From Lewinella sp041392765 (lineage in GTDB: Bacteria; Bacteroidota; Bacteroidia; Chitinophagales; Saprospiraceae), in the NCBI GenBank assembly GCA_041392765.1, contig JAWKLL010000001.1:124001-188000 (forward strand): a stretch of 64,000 bases of DNA. Reading direction: 5' to 3'. A program made the position numbers and the translations under genes. The notes under the pieces were generated by a model. The model saw only the letters and a program-made list of their open reading frames with translations. It did not search any database and was not told the origin of the DNA. Shown one piece after another: positions 54,619 to 64,000 of this stretch; within the stretch, counting starts at the first letter, position 1, and every line of letters begins with the position of its first letter.

Positions 54619-57600
54619 ATGGCAGAAGCAAACAATATAAATGTAGATGTGATTAATGATATTATCATTGGAAGAGTTGAACCTCAAATCTATGCTTTTA
54701 CTACAAGAGACAATTCCAAATTATTTGAAAGTTGGTGATACTTATCGACCAATTGAAATGAGATTGAATGAGTGGCGTAAACACTTCCCTAACCTTGAAA
54801 AAAGTTTGAAGATGTTGCAAAAGTTGATGATGAAATTTTTTTCAGAGATTATGCAGTTCACTTTTTCCTTGAAAACGAATTAAAAAGAAGCAGATTAAAA
54901 CCAAATTCCTTAAAAGGAATACCATACTATTCGAATGAGTTTTTTGAAAACGCAACAAAGAAAGACCTACAAGATGCTATAGACGATATAAAAAGTGGAC
55001 ATCAAAACAACGAGTCAAAAATATCAATATTATCGCTTTGACGAAAGCCATATTCCAATTACACATACTTATTCACAAGTGGAAACTATCCACTTCGACC
55101 CAATCAAGACGAAACAGTAAAACGGTTCAAGGAAGCCATAAAAAAAGGCAGAACTAACCTACTGATGTATGCAGTAATGCGTTTTGGTAAGTCATTCACC
55201 TCTATGTGTTGTGCAGTTGAAATGGGAGCTAATTTGGTTGTTGTGGTTTCAGCCAAGGCTGATGTGAAAGAGGAATGGAAAAGAACTGTTGAAAGTCATA
55301 TTAAATTTGATGGTTATTGTTTTTTAGATAGCAACGCTCTCTTATCTAGTGACACTATAATTGCCGAAAAGCAGAACGCAAATGAAAAAATCGTTTTGTT
55401 TCTAACCTTGCAAGATTTACAAGGTGAAGAAATAAAAAACAAGCACAAAGAAGTTTTTGAAAATCAAATTGACTTATTACTGATTGATGAAACGCATTTT
55501 GGAGCACGAGCGACTGAATACGGAAAAGTCCTAAAAGAGGAAAATTTAAGTACCAAGGAAATAAAAAGTGAGTTAAAACTAAATGACAATACTTTAGACG
55601 ATTTAGAAATTACCAATAAAGTTTTTAATTCGAAAGTTCGGATTCATCTTTCAGGAACGCCATACCGCATTTTGATGAATAGTGAATTTACGAATGATGA
55701 TATTATTGCATTCTATCAATTCACAAACATTGCAGAGACATCAAGCAAAATGGGATTTAGAAAATCTAAACAAAGACGAAATCAAAGAATGGGATAATCC
55801 ACTATTATGGCTTTCCTCAAATGATTCGTTTTGCTTTTAATCCCAATGAATCTTCCCGAAAGAAATGGAAGAAATGAAAAAGAAAGGCGTAACCTATGCT
55901 TTTTCAGAACTTTTTAGACCGCAATCCATAACCAAAGACACCAAAACAAATCTTCATCATAAATTTATTCACGAAAAGGAAATTCTTGACTTACTGAAAG
56001 TAATTGACGGTACAGAAACAGATGAAAATTTATTGAGTTTCCTAGATTACGACAAACTGAAAGATGGCAAAATGTGCCGTCATATTGTTTGTGTTTTGCC
56101 TTATCGTGCTTCTTGTGACGCATTACAAGAAATTATCAAGAATAACAAGTTTAAACATCTTAGCGATTATGAAATCATAAATATCTCTGGAGTTGAGAAC
56201 GAAAAAAAATTCAAAGACACACAGGCAGTTCAAGCAAAAATAAAGAAATGCGAAAGTAATAATGTAAAAACAATCACCTTGACAGTAAACAGAATGCTTA
56301 CAGGGAGTACGGTTCCCGAATGGGACACTATGCTTTACCTTAAAGACACTGCTTCTCCGCAAGAATACGACCAAGCCGTTTTTCGTTTACAAAATCAATT
56401 CATCAAGGTTTTCAAAGAGCCGAATGGTGATGTGGTTAAGTTTAACATGAAACCACAAACTTTATTGGTTGATTTTAACCCTAACAGAATGTTCCAGATG
56501 CAGGAACATAAATCACAGATTTACAATGTAAATACCGAATCCAACGGAAACAGTAAACTAGAAGAACGAATTCGCAAAGAGCTTGAAATATCTCCCATTG
56601 TAGTTTTAAACAACAACAAAATTGTTCAAATACAGCCAGCTGATATTTTGGATGCTGTTCGTAAATATTCAAGTAGCAGAAGTGTATTTGATGAAGCTAC
56701 AACTATTTCAATTGATTATTCTTTATTGGATATTGACGCAATCAAAGTTGAAATTGAAAGACAAGGAAAAATTGGCTCTCGTCAAGGATTAGAAATTCCA
56801 CCAGCAAAAGGCGAAGGAGACGAAATTGATATAGATGATACTTCCGATAATGATGAGGACGAAAATGAAGAGAATACGAAATCCAAAACCAAAGAAGATG
56901 AAACAGTAAATGATTACAAAGGCCAATTTGCTATGTATTATGCAAGGATTTTATTCTTTTCATTTTTGACAGACTCAAGAGTTAAATCCTTACAAGAAAT
57001 CATTAATCAAATCAAGGATAACGAAGATAATTTGCGGATAGCTTCAAATTTGAGCCTTGAAATCACCATACTTGATTTGTTTCAAAAGCACATCAACCCA
57101 TTTATTTTAAGCGAACTGGATTATAAAATCCACAACATTAATTCATTAGCAAATGATACCGCCATTTCTCCAATTGAAAGAGCCAGTAATGCAATGAAAA
57201 AATTTAGTCGCTTATCAGATTCAGAAATTGTAACCCCCGAATTTGTTACCGACAAAATCATAAACGGGTTACCAGCCAAAGCCATTGACAAGAATACAAT
57301 GCTTTTAGATATTGCTTCCAAACAAGGCGAGTTTGTATATGCCGTATATAAAAAGTTTGGCGCAACAATAGCCAACAAATTCTACTCTATACCAACATCA
57401 AAAATTGCGTATGAGTTTACTAGAAAAGTGTACAAACTACTTGAATTAGATGTAAAACTAATTGAAGCAAACTACACATCCTATGACCTAATCAGTGAAA
57501 ACAAATTCATTGAAAAAGAAACCATTAAAATAAACAACAAGAAAATGAAATTCAATGTAATTGTAGGTAATCCGCCTTATCAGCAAAGTGGAGTAGCTCG

Positions 57601-58558
57601 TGACGAACCAATTTATCAATACTTTTATGACTTAGCAGAAAATCTGTCAGAACAATATATTTTAATATCTCCTGCAAGGTTCTTATTTAATGCTGGACAG
57701 ACATCTAAAATTTGGAATGAAAAAATGCTATCAGATAAGCATCTGAAAGTTGTATTATATGAACAAGATTCATCGAAATTATTTGAAGATACAGATATTA
57801 AAGGCGGTTTAACTATCCTTTTTAGAAATAAAAATCAAGTTTTCGAGCCAATTGAAACTTTTACGCATTTCCCAGAACTATCTACTATTGCAAAAAAAGT
57901 TGATCAAAATAAAGAGTTGTCATTCTCTGAACTTGTGCAATCGCAAGGGATTTATCGTTTTTCGGGTACTTTTTTTACAGACTTTCCACACGCTGAAAAA
58001 TTGCAAGGCAAAGGAACTAAAAATAAAATTGTTTCAAAATCATTCTCAAAAATGGATTTTGCTTTTTTTGATAATTGTAAAAATCAAGATTCCATAAAAA
58101 TATTAGGTTTAGTCAAGGCTCAACGACAATACAAATGGATTGATAGAAAATATTTGTCTTTGCCTGATTCATTCGGAAAATGGAAAGTTATTGTACCTGA
58201 AGCTAATGGTTCTGGCGTAATTGGAGAGATATTAAGTACACCAATTATTGGACAACCATTTATTGGTCATACGGATACTTTTTTATCAATAGGTGCTTTT
58301 GACAATGAAATAGAGGCACAGAATGTCCTAAAATACATTAAATCAAAATTTACTCGGACAATGCTCGGCCTCTTAAAGATTACTCAACATAATACAAGAG
58401 CAACTTGGCAAAAAGTGCCATTACAAAATTTTACTTCTAAATCAGACATTGATTGGACAAAATCAATTTCTGAAATTGACCAACAACTTTATAAAAAATA
58501 CAATTTATCTCAGGAAGAAATTGATTTTATTGAAAAAATGATAAAACCAATGGATTAA
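54619..58558 (+). CDS. SF2 helicase - N6-adenine methyltransferase fusion of a restriction-modification system, frameshifted
   Basis: About 1310 residues. Helicase part: LLMYAVMRFGKSFTSMCCAV is motif I, LLLIDETHFGARATEYG motif II (DETH), IHLSGTPYRIL motif III, TITLTVNRMLTGSTVPEWDT motif V, and QEYDQAVFRLQNQF motif VI. An acidic linker (EIDIDDTSDNDEDENEEN) separates it from a methyltransferase: VTPEFVTDKII (motif X), MLLDIASKQGEFVYAVYKKF (motif I, atypical DIASKQGEF), and FNVIVGNPPYQQSG (motif IV, NPPY). A C-terminal region of about 300 residues is probably target recognition. Helicase plus NPPY methyltransferase in one chain recalls type ISP / type IIL-type enzymes, but no PD-(D/E)XK nuclease is evident. 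Breaks lie at 54710-54730, 54810, 55020-55080 and 55750-55870; 55865-58558 is one clean frame. Confidence 0.8.
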
Positions 58559-58560
58559 AG

Positions 58561-58866
58561 ATGAAAGCCATTCGATACGAAAAAGTTTCAGTTTTAATTC
58601 AAGATGGAAAAATCAAAGCTTGGGTTGATATTTGGATTGAAAATGAAGATGTTATTTGTGATTGGAATCAAAACGATTTTGTTCTGACCGATTTGAAAGA
58701 TGTTGCTTTGAAAAACTGGCAAGATAACTTAGAGCATTTTGAAGATGCCACAACCATTACTAGAGAAGTTTTAGAAAACTCTGGTATTATCTTTCAAGAC
58801 AAAAACGGCAAATGGCATCAAACAGAAAAGTATCATACCTTAAAAGGTTCTGTTCCGATAAAATAA
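58561..58866 (+). CDS. Small protein at end of the restriction operon, unknown function
   Basis: 101 residues, starting 2 bp after the helicase-methyltransferase stop, so almost certainly co-transcribed. Sequence MKAIRYEKVSVLIQDGKIKA, DVICDWNQNDFVLTDL, KNGKWHQTEKYHTLKGS; acidic and aromatic, no motif known to me. It could be an accessory or anti-restriction-like subunit; unproven. The following 150 bp hold nothing recognisable. Confidence 0.6.
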   Translation: MKAIRYEKVSVLIQDGKIKAWVDIWIENEDVICDWNQNDFVLTDLKDVALKNWQDNLEHFEDATTITREVLENSGIIFQDKNGKWHQTEKYHTLKGSVPIK

Positions 58867-59018
58867 AGCAAGTCAAGATGCGACTTCTAAAACCTTCCGT
58901 TTTGTGCCTACTCAAAACTTCACTGATAATTCAGATATAGACTGTGTACGCTCCCCAATAAAAGCAACCACGATTTAGTAAAAATCAATAATTTTACAAA
59001 CTTCTAAATCGGACAACA

Positions 59019-59210
59019 GTGCGGGCGATCAAATTCACGAAACACCAAAGGCTGGAGATATTGGTCAAGCAGGATGCGGGGTCATCGGTCAACGACGTGA
59101 GCAGGGAGTATCAGGTCAGCGCTGCCACGCTACACAAATGGAAAAAGGACAAGGCCGTGGAGGCGGACGACACGCTGCCGCAAGGAGCAAAAAGCGATGT
59201 TCCCTTGTAG
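59019..59210 (+). pseudogene. IS3-family transposase OrfA remnant
   Basis: 63 codons: KFTKHQRLEILVKQDAGSSV, NDVSREYQVSAATLHKWKKD is the HTH of IS3/IS911-type OrfA. The leucine-zipper half and OrfB are missing, and DNA after 59210 leads into the paaK gene. GC content is higher than in the restriction genes. It marks the right boundary of the island. Confidence 0.7.
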
Positions 59211-59276
59211 CCGAAAGTGGGTAGTATGGCAGTCGGTTCGTGCAAAGGAGCTGTTCATAGTGCGCTTGATATATGC

Positions 59277-60569
59277 TTAGCTCTTGCGTTCATCGACGAT
59301 TCTATTGAGTTTTCCACCTTCACTTCTGGGGATACTGCCTGGGGCACAAAGGGTGACCTCCATGGATAAGCCAATGGTGTCTTTTAGTGCTGTACAGATC
59401 CTTTTTTGATAATCGGGGTGGTGGGTGTCGTCGGCTATTTTCGATTCAACTTCTACGGCGACAGTATCCATAGTGCCTTCTTTTCGGACGATGATCCGAT
59501 AGCTGGGAGAAAGGAACTCAAATTGATGTATGACTTCCTCCACTTGTGTGTGGAACAAATTGACGCCTCTGATGATGAGCATATCATCCGCCCTACCTTT
59601 GATGCTCGACATTTTGATATGTGTACGCTTGGCATTGTTATCATAAGCAATGGAGCAGATGTCATTCGTCCAGTAGCGAAGCAGTGGAAAAGCCTCTTTA
59701 GTGAGCGTTGTGAAAACCAAGACACCTTCCTGCCCGTGAGGCAAGGGTTCGCCAGTATCGCGATCAACGACCTCCGGGTAAAAGTGGTCTTCCCAAACAT
59801 AGCTACCTGTACCGCGTTCCTCGAAATCTTCTTGAGATACGCCAGGGCCTATGATTTCGCTCAACCCATAGATATTAGTGGCCGTCACATGTAGCCCATT
59901 TTCAACCTGTTGCCGTATGGCTTCCGTCCAGGGTTCTGCACCAAGAATGGCATATTTGACGGCCAAGTCGCGGGTATCAAAGCCGATTTGCTCAAAGGCT
60001 TCACTCAGGGTTTGTGCATAGGAAGGAGTACAACATATCACTTCTGGTTTGAAATCTTGTAGGATGGTCAACTGCCGTGCGGTCATACCCCCAGAAACAG
60101 GAATTACCGCCATGCCAAGTTTTGTGGCACCTCCGTGCAAGCCCAATCCGCCCGTGAACAACCCGTATCCATACGCATTATGGAGTTTCATACCAGCTTG
60201 CGCACCCGCGCACACCAACGAACGTGCGACAACTTCATCGAATATGTCTAAATCGTGCGGCGTATAGCCCACCACGGTCGGTTTACCGGTTGTTCCACTG
60301 GATGCGTGAATCCTGCGAACCTCATCCATAGGTACAGCGAACATTCCGAATGGGTAATTGTCTCTTAGGTCTGACTTCTTGGTAAAGGGCAATCGCGGCA
60401 AATCCACCAAACCCCGAATATCACTAGGATGGATGCCTGCGTCGTCAAATTGCTTTTTGTAAAAAGGAACAGACTGATAAAGCCTATTTACCAACGATAA
60501 AAAACGCTTGTTCTGCAACAGGCGAAGTTCCTCCAAAGGCAGCGTTTCTATCGATTTGTTGTACATCAT
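59277..60569 (-). CDS. paaK: Phenylacetate-CoA ligase
   Basis: 430 residues, close to the usual 430-440. Activates phenylacetate with ATP and CoA. The ANL-superfamily P-loop is RRIHASSGTTGKPTVVGYT, followed by GYGLFTGGLGLHGGATKLGM, NIYGLSEIIGPGVSQEDFEE, and the C-terminal hinge DDMLIIRGVNLFHTQVEEVI with the catalytic lysine in RSEGGKLNRIVD. No paaA-E or other phenylacetate genes are present, so the CoA ester may be used elsewhere or the gene may serve another arylacetate. An aldehyde dehydrogenase and a small protein precede it on the same strand. Confidence 0.92.
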   Translation of the reverse strand: MMYNKSIETLPLEELRLLQNKRFLSLVNRLYQSVPFYKKQFDDAGIHPSDIRGLVDLPRLPFTKKSDLRDNYPFGMFAVPMDEVRRIHASSGTTGKPTVVGYTPHDLDIFDEVVARSLVCAGAQAGMKLHNAYGYGLFTGGLGLHGGATKLGMAVIPVSGGMTARQLTILQDFKPEVICCTPSYAQTLSEAFEQIGFDTRDLAVKYAILGAEPWTEAIRQQVENGLHVTATNIYGLSEIIGPGVSQEDFEERGTGSYVWEDHFYPEVVDRDTGEPLPHGQEGVLVFTTLTKEAFPLLRYWTNDICSIAYDNNAKRTHIKMSSIKGRADDMLIIRGVNLFHTQVEEVIHQFEFLSPSYRIIVRKEGTMDTVAVEVESKIADDTHHPDYQKRICTALKDTIGLSMEVTLCAPGSIPRSEGGKLNRIVDERKS

Positions 60570-60598
60570 TGTTTTTACGTTCGATATTTTAGTAATTC

Positions 60599-60702
60599 GA
60601 CGGGAATAGATTCAGCATTCAAGGGGAATCGAAAAATGGTTAAAACGAACCACTAATTTAACCTTTTTCGATTCCCTATTCTGAATCTATTTATTTCCAG
60701 TC
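60599..60702. mobile_element. Fold-back element H3, about 104 bp
   Basis: Ends GACGGGAATAGATTCAG and (complement) GACTGGAAATAAATAGATTC. The arms pair over about 45 nt through GGGAATCGAAAAA and GGTTAAA blocks, with a 14-nt loop. The GACgGGAAATA ends recall H1 and H2, but the interior differs. Confidence 0.55.
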
Positions 60703-60753
60703 ACCTATATATAGTTAGGGAACGAACTGAAAATATGTAAAATCGACTAACAA

Positions 60754-61089
60754 TTAGAGTTGTATGAGCTGACCAATCACGCTATCCGCACTGGCCGCTT
60801 GCCCCATTGCATTGACCTGTTCGAAATAATTATACCATCCTGCTCCCGTCACCAGTTGTTGGAAACCATCGGCAATAGCTTGGTTGGGAAATGCCCAGAT
60901 GGCAAAGTAGTCGAAATCAATCCGTTTGTCTGTCTTGGCATCATTGGGTGACCAAGTAAGTATCTGAACCCCCTGATCGATTAAATTTTGCACATGTGGG
61001 CCGATTTGAGCCATATAATTCGCCCTTTCCTCGGTTGAAAGCGCCAACCAAGCGGGCGTAGGACTCCAAAGTTCGATGAAGTAAACCAT
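60754..61089 (-). CDS. Small dimeric alpha-beta-barrel-like protein (possibly DUF6616)
   Basis: 111 residues. MVYFIELWSPTPAWLALSTE, then VQILTWSPNDAKTDKRIDFD, YFAIWAFPNQAIADGFQQLV and WYNYFEQVNAMGQA give the strand-helix pattern of small ferredoxin-like dimeric enzymes (YCII / monooxygenase type). No catalytic residue can be assigned. It lies between the aldehyde dehydrogenase and paaK on the same strand and may act on the same compound. Confidence 0.6.
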   Translation of the reverse strand: MVYFIELWSPTPAWLALSTEERANYMAQIGPHVQNLIDQGVQILTWSPNDAKTDKRIDFDYFAIWAFPNQAIADGFQQLVTGAGWYNYFEQVNAMGQAASADSVIGQLIQL

Positions 61090-61143
61090 AATTATTTAAT
61101 ATTTTGAAAGTGAATGAACGGATGTAAGTCGAACAACCCAAGA

Positions 61144-62556
61144 TTACTTTTTGAAGCTGATAATCTGGGGTTGCGTCAGCGCCTTCAAACCATCGAGACC
61201 AAATTCTACGCCATAGCCTGAATCCTTGACCCCACCAAAGGGTACCATCGGGTGAATGGCACCATGTTGGTTGATCCAAACGGTACCCGACTCGATTTGG
61301 GAAGCCACCCAAGCGGCTTGTTCAGGGTTGTCGCTCCAGACAGATGCGCCCAGACCTGTCTTTGTGTCATTCGCCTTTTGGATAGCCTCTTCAATGGTTT
61401 TGTACTTTATGATGGGCAATACAGGGCCGAACTGTTCTTCATCTACCAATCGGTGGCCATTGTCGAGGCCACCTACCAAGGTGATGGGATAAAAATAACC
61501 TTTCCCCGCCAAGGGAGTCCCGCCGCGAATGATGGTAGCTCCATGTGCTTTGGCATCCTCTACCAATTCTTTGACTTTGTCGAACTGCATTTTATTTTGG
61601 ACGGGGCCTAGTACAATTCCATCTTCCATACCATCCCCCATTGGCATTTGATCCGAAATGGCATGTAACGCCCCGACAACGGCATCGTAGTCGCTTTCAT
61701 GTACATACAGGCGTTTGGCACATGCGCATGTTTGCCCCATGTTGATGAACGCTCCCCAAAACAAATCACCCACCCTGGATGACATATCCGTGCCAGGCAA
61801 TACGATAGCAGGGTCATTGCCACCACACTCTAGGGTTAGTCGTGCCATATTGGTACCGGAGACAGCTGCAATTTTCTTGCCAGTTGCGGTTGATCCCGTA
61901 AACATTATTTTCTTAATGTCTTTGTTCTCCACGAGTAGTGCCCCTACTTGGCCATCGCCACTAATAGTGTTCAATACACCTGGAGGCAGCACCGTATTCA
62001 TAATTCTGACCATTTCCAAGGTGCCGATGGGCGTGAATTCCGAAGGCTTCAGCACGACAGTATTTCCTACCCTGAGGGCGGGAATAACTTGCCAAATAGC
62101 AATCATCAGCGGCCAATTCCATGGGGCAATTGCACCTACAACGCCTATAGGTTTCCGATGCAGTTCATCGCGGCGTGTCTCGTCTTCGAAGACTACTTCT
62201 ACGGGCAAATCCATAGATGCAGGCACTTGCGTCCAGCCAATGCAAGCTTGCATTTCGAAAATCGACCCTGGGCCTGCCATAGGTTTACCTTGCTCTTGGG
62301 TAATCCACTGCGCCAAGTACCCCATGTGATCGGTCAGAGCCTGCGCTACATTCATGAGTATGTGTTTCCGTTCCTCATTTGTTTTGGCGGCCCAGCTAGG
62401 TTGAGCGGCTTTGGCTGCTGCTACGGCTGCTGCTACTTGTTCTGGCGTAGAAATGGGCGCAAATCCTAAGGTTTCACCCGTCGCAGGGTTTTTTATTTCA
62501 AACGTCTGCTCTGCCGAAACAGCTTTGCCACCAACATTACAATAATAAGTGTTCAT
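61144..62556 (-). CDS. NAD(P)-dependent aldehyde dehydrogenase
   Basis: 470 residues. Motifs in order: PIGVVGAIAPWNWPLMIAIW, KPSEFTPIGTLEMVRI, IMFTGSTATGKKIAAVSG, the catalytic base in TLECGGNDPAIVLPG, the nucleophile in NMGQTCACAKRLYVHESD, and EEQFGPVLPIIKYKTIEEAI. The active site is complete. The GNDPAIVLP and AxEV(P)-type context suits a general aldehyde dehydrogenase (ALDH family 1/5 type). The AraC regulator opposite and paaK downstream suggest oxidation of an aromatic or arylacetic aldehyde; this is inference. Confidence 0.9.
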   Translation of the reverse strand: MNTYYCNVGGKAVSAEQTFEIKNPATGETLGFAPISTPEQVAAAVAAAKAAQPSWAAKTNEERKHILMNVAQALTDHMGYLAQWITQEQGKPMAGPGSIFEMQACIGWTQVPASMDLPVEVVFEDETRRDELHRKPIGVVGAIAPWNWPLMIAIWQVIPALRVGNTVVLKPSEFTPIGTLEMVRIMNTVLPPGVLNTISGDGQVGALLVENKDIKKIMFTGSTATGKKIAAVSGTNMARLTLECGGNDPAIVLPGTDMSSRVGDLFWGAFINMGQTCACAKRLYVHESDYDAVVGALHAISDQMPMGDGMEDGIVLGPVQNKMQFDKVKELVEDAKAHGATIIRGGTPLAGKGYFYPITLVGGLDNGHRLVDEEQFGPVLPIIKYKTIEEAIQKANDTKTGLGASVWSDNPEQAAWVASQIESGTVWINQHGAIHPMVPFGGVKDSGYGVEFGLDGLKALTQPQIISFKK

Positions 62557-62855
62557 ATTACTAAATTTAATTTTTCTTAGGGATAAGAAAAAATTGATTC
62601 CGAATTTGGCAAAGACAATTGGATAAATAAGCGGTTCATTTTATGCGTTTTCATCCCATTTATTTGACCAGAAAAATGCTGAATCTATTTTTTTTCCCAT
62701 ACTTAATGGTGTCAAATATATCGGCTCTGTTTTCTTGATAATTAATGTATTCTTCAATTTTTGTGCATTAAAATTCAAATTCAAGAAATAATTGCACTTA
62801 AAAATTGTTTTTGAATAATATTACACCTACTTTGTAGAATATTTAAAGTCAGTTA
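62557..62855. promoter_or_regulatory. Divergent promoter region, aldehyde dehydrogenase / AraC regulator
   Basis: 299 bp AT-rich and non-coding between divergent start codons; it must hold both promoters and presumably the AraC binding sites. A possible TACTTTG-like box (CCTACTTTGTAG) is at about 62826, 30 bp before the regulator ATG. No clear direct repeats were found by eye. Confidence 0.45.
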
Positions 62856-63746
62856 ATGGAGCGTTTTATAGAAAGAGGTACGGATTATCAGTTGGATCAT
62901 GGGGTTTTATCCATTTATGACACTAACTGTGCGGCCAAGGGCATCAAGTTTTACTTTGATCAGTATGTGCTGACCGCCATGGTGTGCGGTCATAAAACAA
63001 TCGAGAGCGATCACTTAAAGATTGAGTTCGTGCCGGGCACTTTTTTTATTCCCGAACGACGTGTTATTCAGCATGTCTGCATTCCCAATGCTTCCCTTTA
63101 TAATCCTACCCGATGCTTGGTGTTAAAACTCAATCCGGCTTTCACACGTGCCTATTACGAAGAAGTTTACTTTTCACAAGATTATTTGTTAGCTGATTCG
63201 GATAAAACTGCACCTGAACTACCTCATTTTTTGTCCAATGACACCTACTTGGTTCAAACATTATTTAGGTTATATGAGAATCAAAATCAAAGCCATACAC
63301 CTTACAAACGGGAAATTGACACCTTGATTATCAAAGAAATCCTCATTAGGGTTTTCCATACATCAGGGTTATCCCTACTCAAGGCAGACTTCGAACAAGG
63401 GGTAGATAGTGTGGTCATTCAAAAAGTCATCATGCATATCAAAAGCAACTTGCACTTGAAACTCAGTATCGACAACCTTGCCAAAATATCAGGAATGGGA
63501 TTGACAACTTTCTTCAAGGCATTCAAATCGGCTACGGGGTATCCGCCTGCTGAGTACATCCTGCGCGAACGAATCGCAACAGCTAAAGTGCTGATTCAAA
63601 AAAATCAACTTCAACTAAAGGAAATTGCATACAGGTGTGGCTTCAATTCTTACCAGTATTTTTGCAATAGCTTTCAGAAAATAGCACATGAAACGCCACT
63701 TACGTTCAAAAAACGAGTCCTTGAGGAAAGCTATTCGACGGTTTAA
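62856..63746 (+). CDS. AraC/XylS-family transcriptional regulator
   Basis: 296 residues. The C-terminal 100 residues hold two HTH units: LHLKLSIDNLAKISGMGLTT, FFKAFKSATGYPPAEYILRE, then LQLKEIAYRCGFNSYQYFCN, SFQKIAHETPLTFKKR. The N-terminal 190 residues contain a cupin-like ligand domain (FVPGTFFIPERRVIQHVC) in the style of transcriptional regulators of aldehyde dehydrogenase or exporter genes. It is divergent from the aldehyde dehydrogenase gene, which it probably controls. Confidence 0.88.
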   Translation: MERFIERGTDYQLDHGVLSIYDTNCAAKGIKFYFDQYVLTAMVCGHKTIESDHLKIEFVPGTFFIPERRVIQHVCIPNASLYNPTRCLVLKLNPAFTRAYYEEVYFSQDYLLADSDKTAPELPHFLSNDTYLVQTLFRLYENQNQSHTPYKREIDTLIIKEILIRVFHTSGLSLLKADFEQGVDSVVIQKVIMHIKSNLHLKLSIDNLAKISGMGLTTFFKAFKSATGYPPAEYILRERIATAKVLIQKNQLQLKEIAYRCGFNSYQYFCNSFQKIAHETPLTFKKRVLEESYSTV

Positions 63747-64000
63747 ACTGCGAAAACCTCTCATATCGGCCATCGGCTTAGCCGAGACACCGCTTAGCCG
63801 ACACACGGTCAGCCGGGAGCGGTTCATGGAACAACTTAATTTTTCTTCTTTGGCTTGGATACCGTTTTATTGCCGTACTTCACGTTTAGATAATTTTCCA
63901 AAAATGGAATATAACCCTTTTGTCTAAGCCGTACTTCCGTGACGGTTGTATTCCCGATCCTCGCAGCATCCCCATTACAACCGGCCACGCACGCAGGGAT
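63747..64000. other. Right-end intergenic sequence
   Basis: No gene supported. GC-rich in the middle with short GCCGA repeats (ATCGGCTTAGCCGA) and no typical terminator. Confidence 0.4.

Noticed and set aside
1..64000. CRISPR arrays, tRNA or rRNA genes
   Set aside because: No regularly spaced 25-40 bp direct repeats with unique spacers and no tRNA-like cloverleaf or rRNA signature were seen when reading both strands; a covariance-model search would be needed to exclude small RNAs.

Overview
The window looks like a chromosomal segment of a Bacteroidota bacterium, most likely of the Saprospiraceae. The signs are secreted proteins with type IX secretion (T9SS) C-terminal sorting domains and SprB-like repeats, a PorV/PorQ-like protein, a SusB-type GH97 lipoprotein, TTG-N19/20-TAnnTTTG promoters and very few Shine-Dalgarno sites. 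GC-richer housekeeping DNA alternates with clearly AT-richer accessory islands.

Layout. 1-3.6 kb: AT-rich, minus-strand, translationally coupled remnant of a C5-methyltransferase / double GHKL-ATPase / receiver operon; it meets a lysR gene, also truncated, at one junction near 3.59 kb. 4.3-5.1 kb: a RAYT transposase between inverted REP-like repeats. 5.7-9.9 kb: two T9SS surface proteins. 10.9-34.8 kb: mostly housekeeping (ECF sigma factor pair, M1 peptidase, SLC12-like transporter, LEA-like protein, aspartate kinase, YihY, PorV-like protein, GH97, a BadF-type kinase with MurQ, Lrp regulator, S41 and M28 peptidases, MoxR-like ATPase). 35.0-45.0 kb: a defence / toxin-antitoxin island holding a HEPN-like protein plus a large two-P-loop ATPase, Fic, AbiEi/AbiEii and a second nucleotidyltransferase toxin pair, all interleaved with dispersed repeats. 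45.2-52.8 kb: rpsU, hydrolase, ATPase-nuclease, Cys-rich lipoprotein, DUF389, pncA, rlmH, rhomboid. 53.4-59.2 kb: AT-rich helicase-methyltransferase restriction island ending in an IS3 remnant. 59.3-63.7 kb: paaK and aldehyde dehydrogenase cluster with a divergent AraC regulator.

The best candidate for an undescribed system is 35.0-39.0 kb: its own promoter, a HEPN-like gene, and an overlapping gene of about 1080 codons that joins a KGGMGRS ParA/SIMIBI-type NTPase to a second STAND-like P-loop ATPase. The second most interesting is the methyltransferase/GHKL/receiver operon at the left edge.

Two general points. First, many conserved genes are broken by apparent single-base losses, often in homopolymers, and the corrections I worked out all need an added base. 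This looks more like sequencing or assembly error than decay, so broken genes are reported over their full span. Second, several long fold-back elements are scattered through intergenic DNA. For one of them (43428-43559) the window also holds the empty target site, showing a TTA target duplication.
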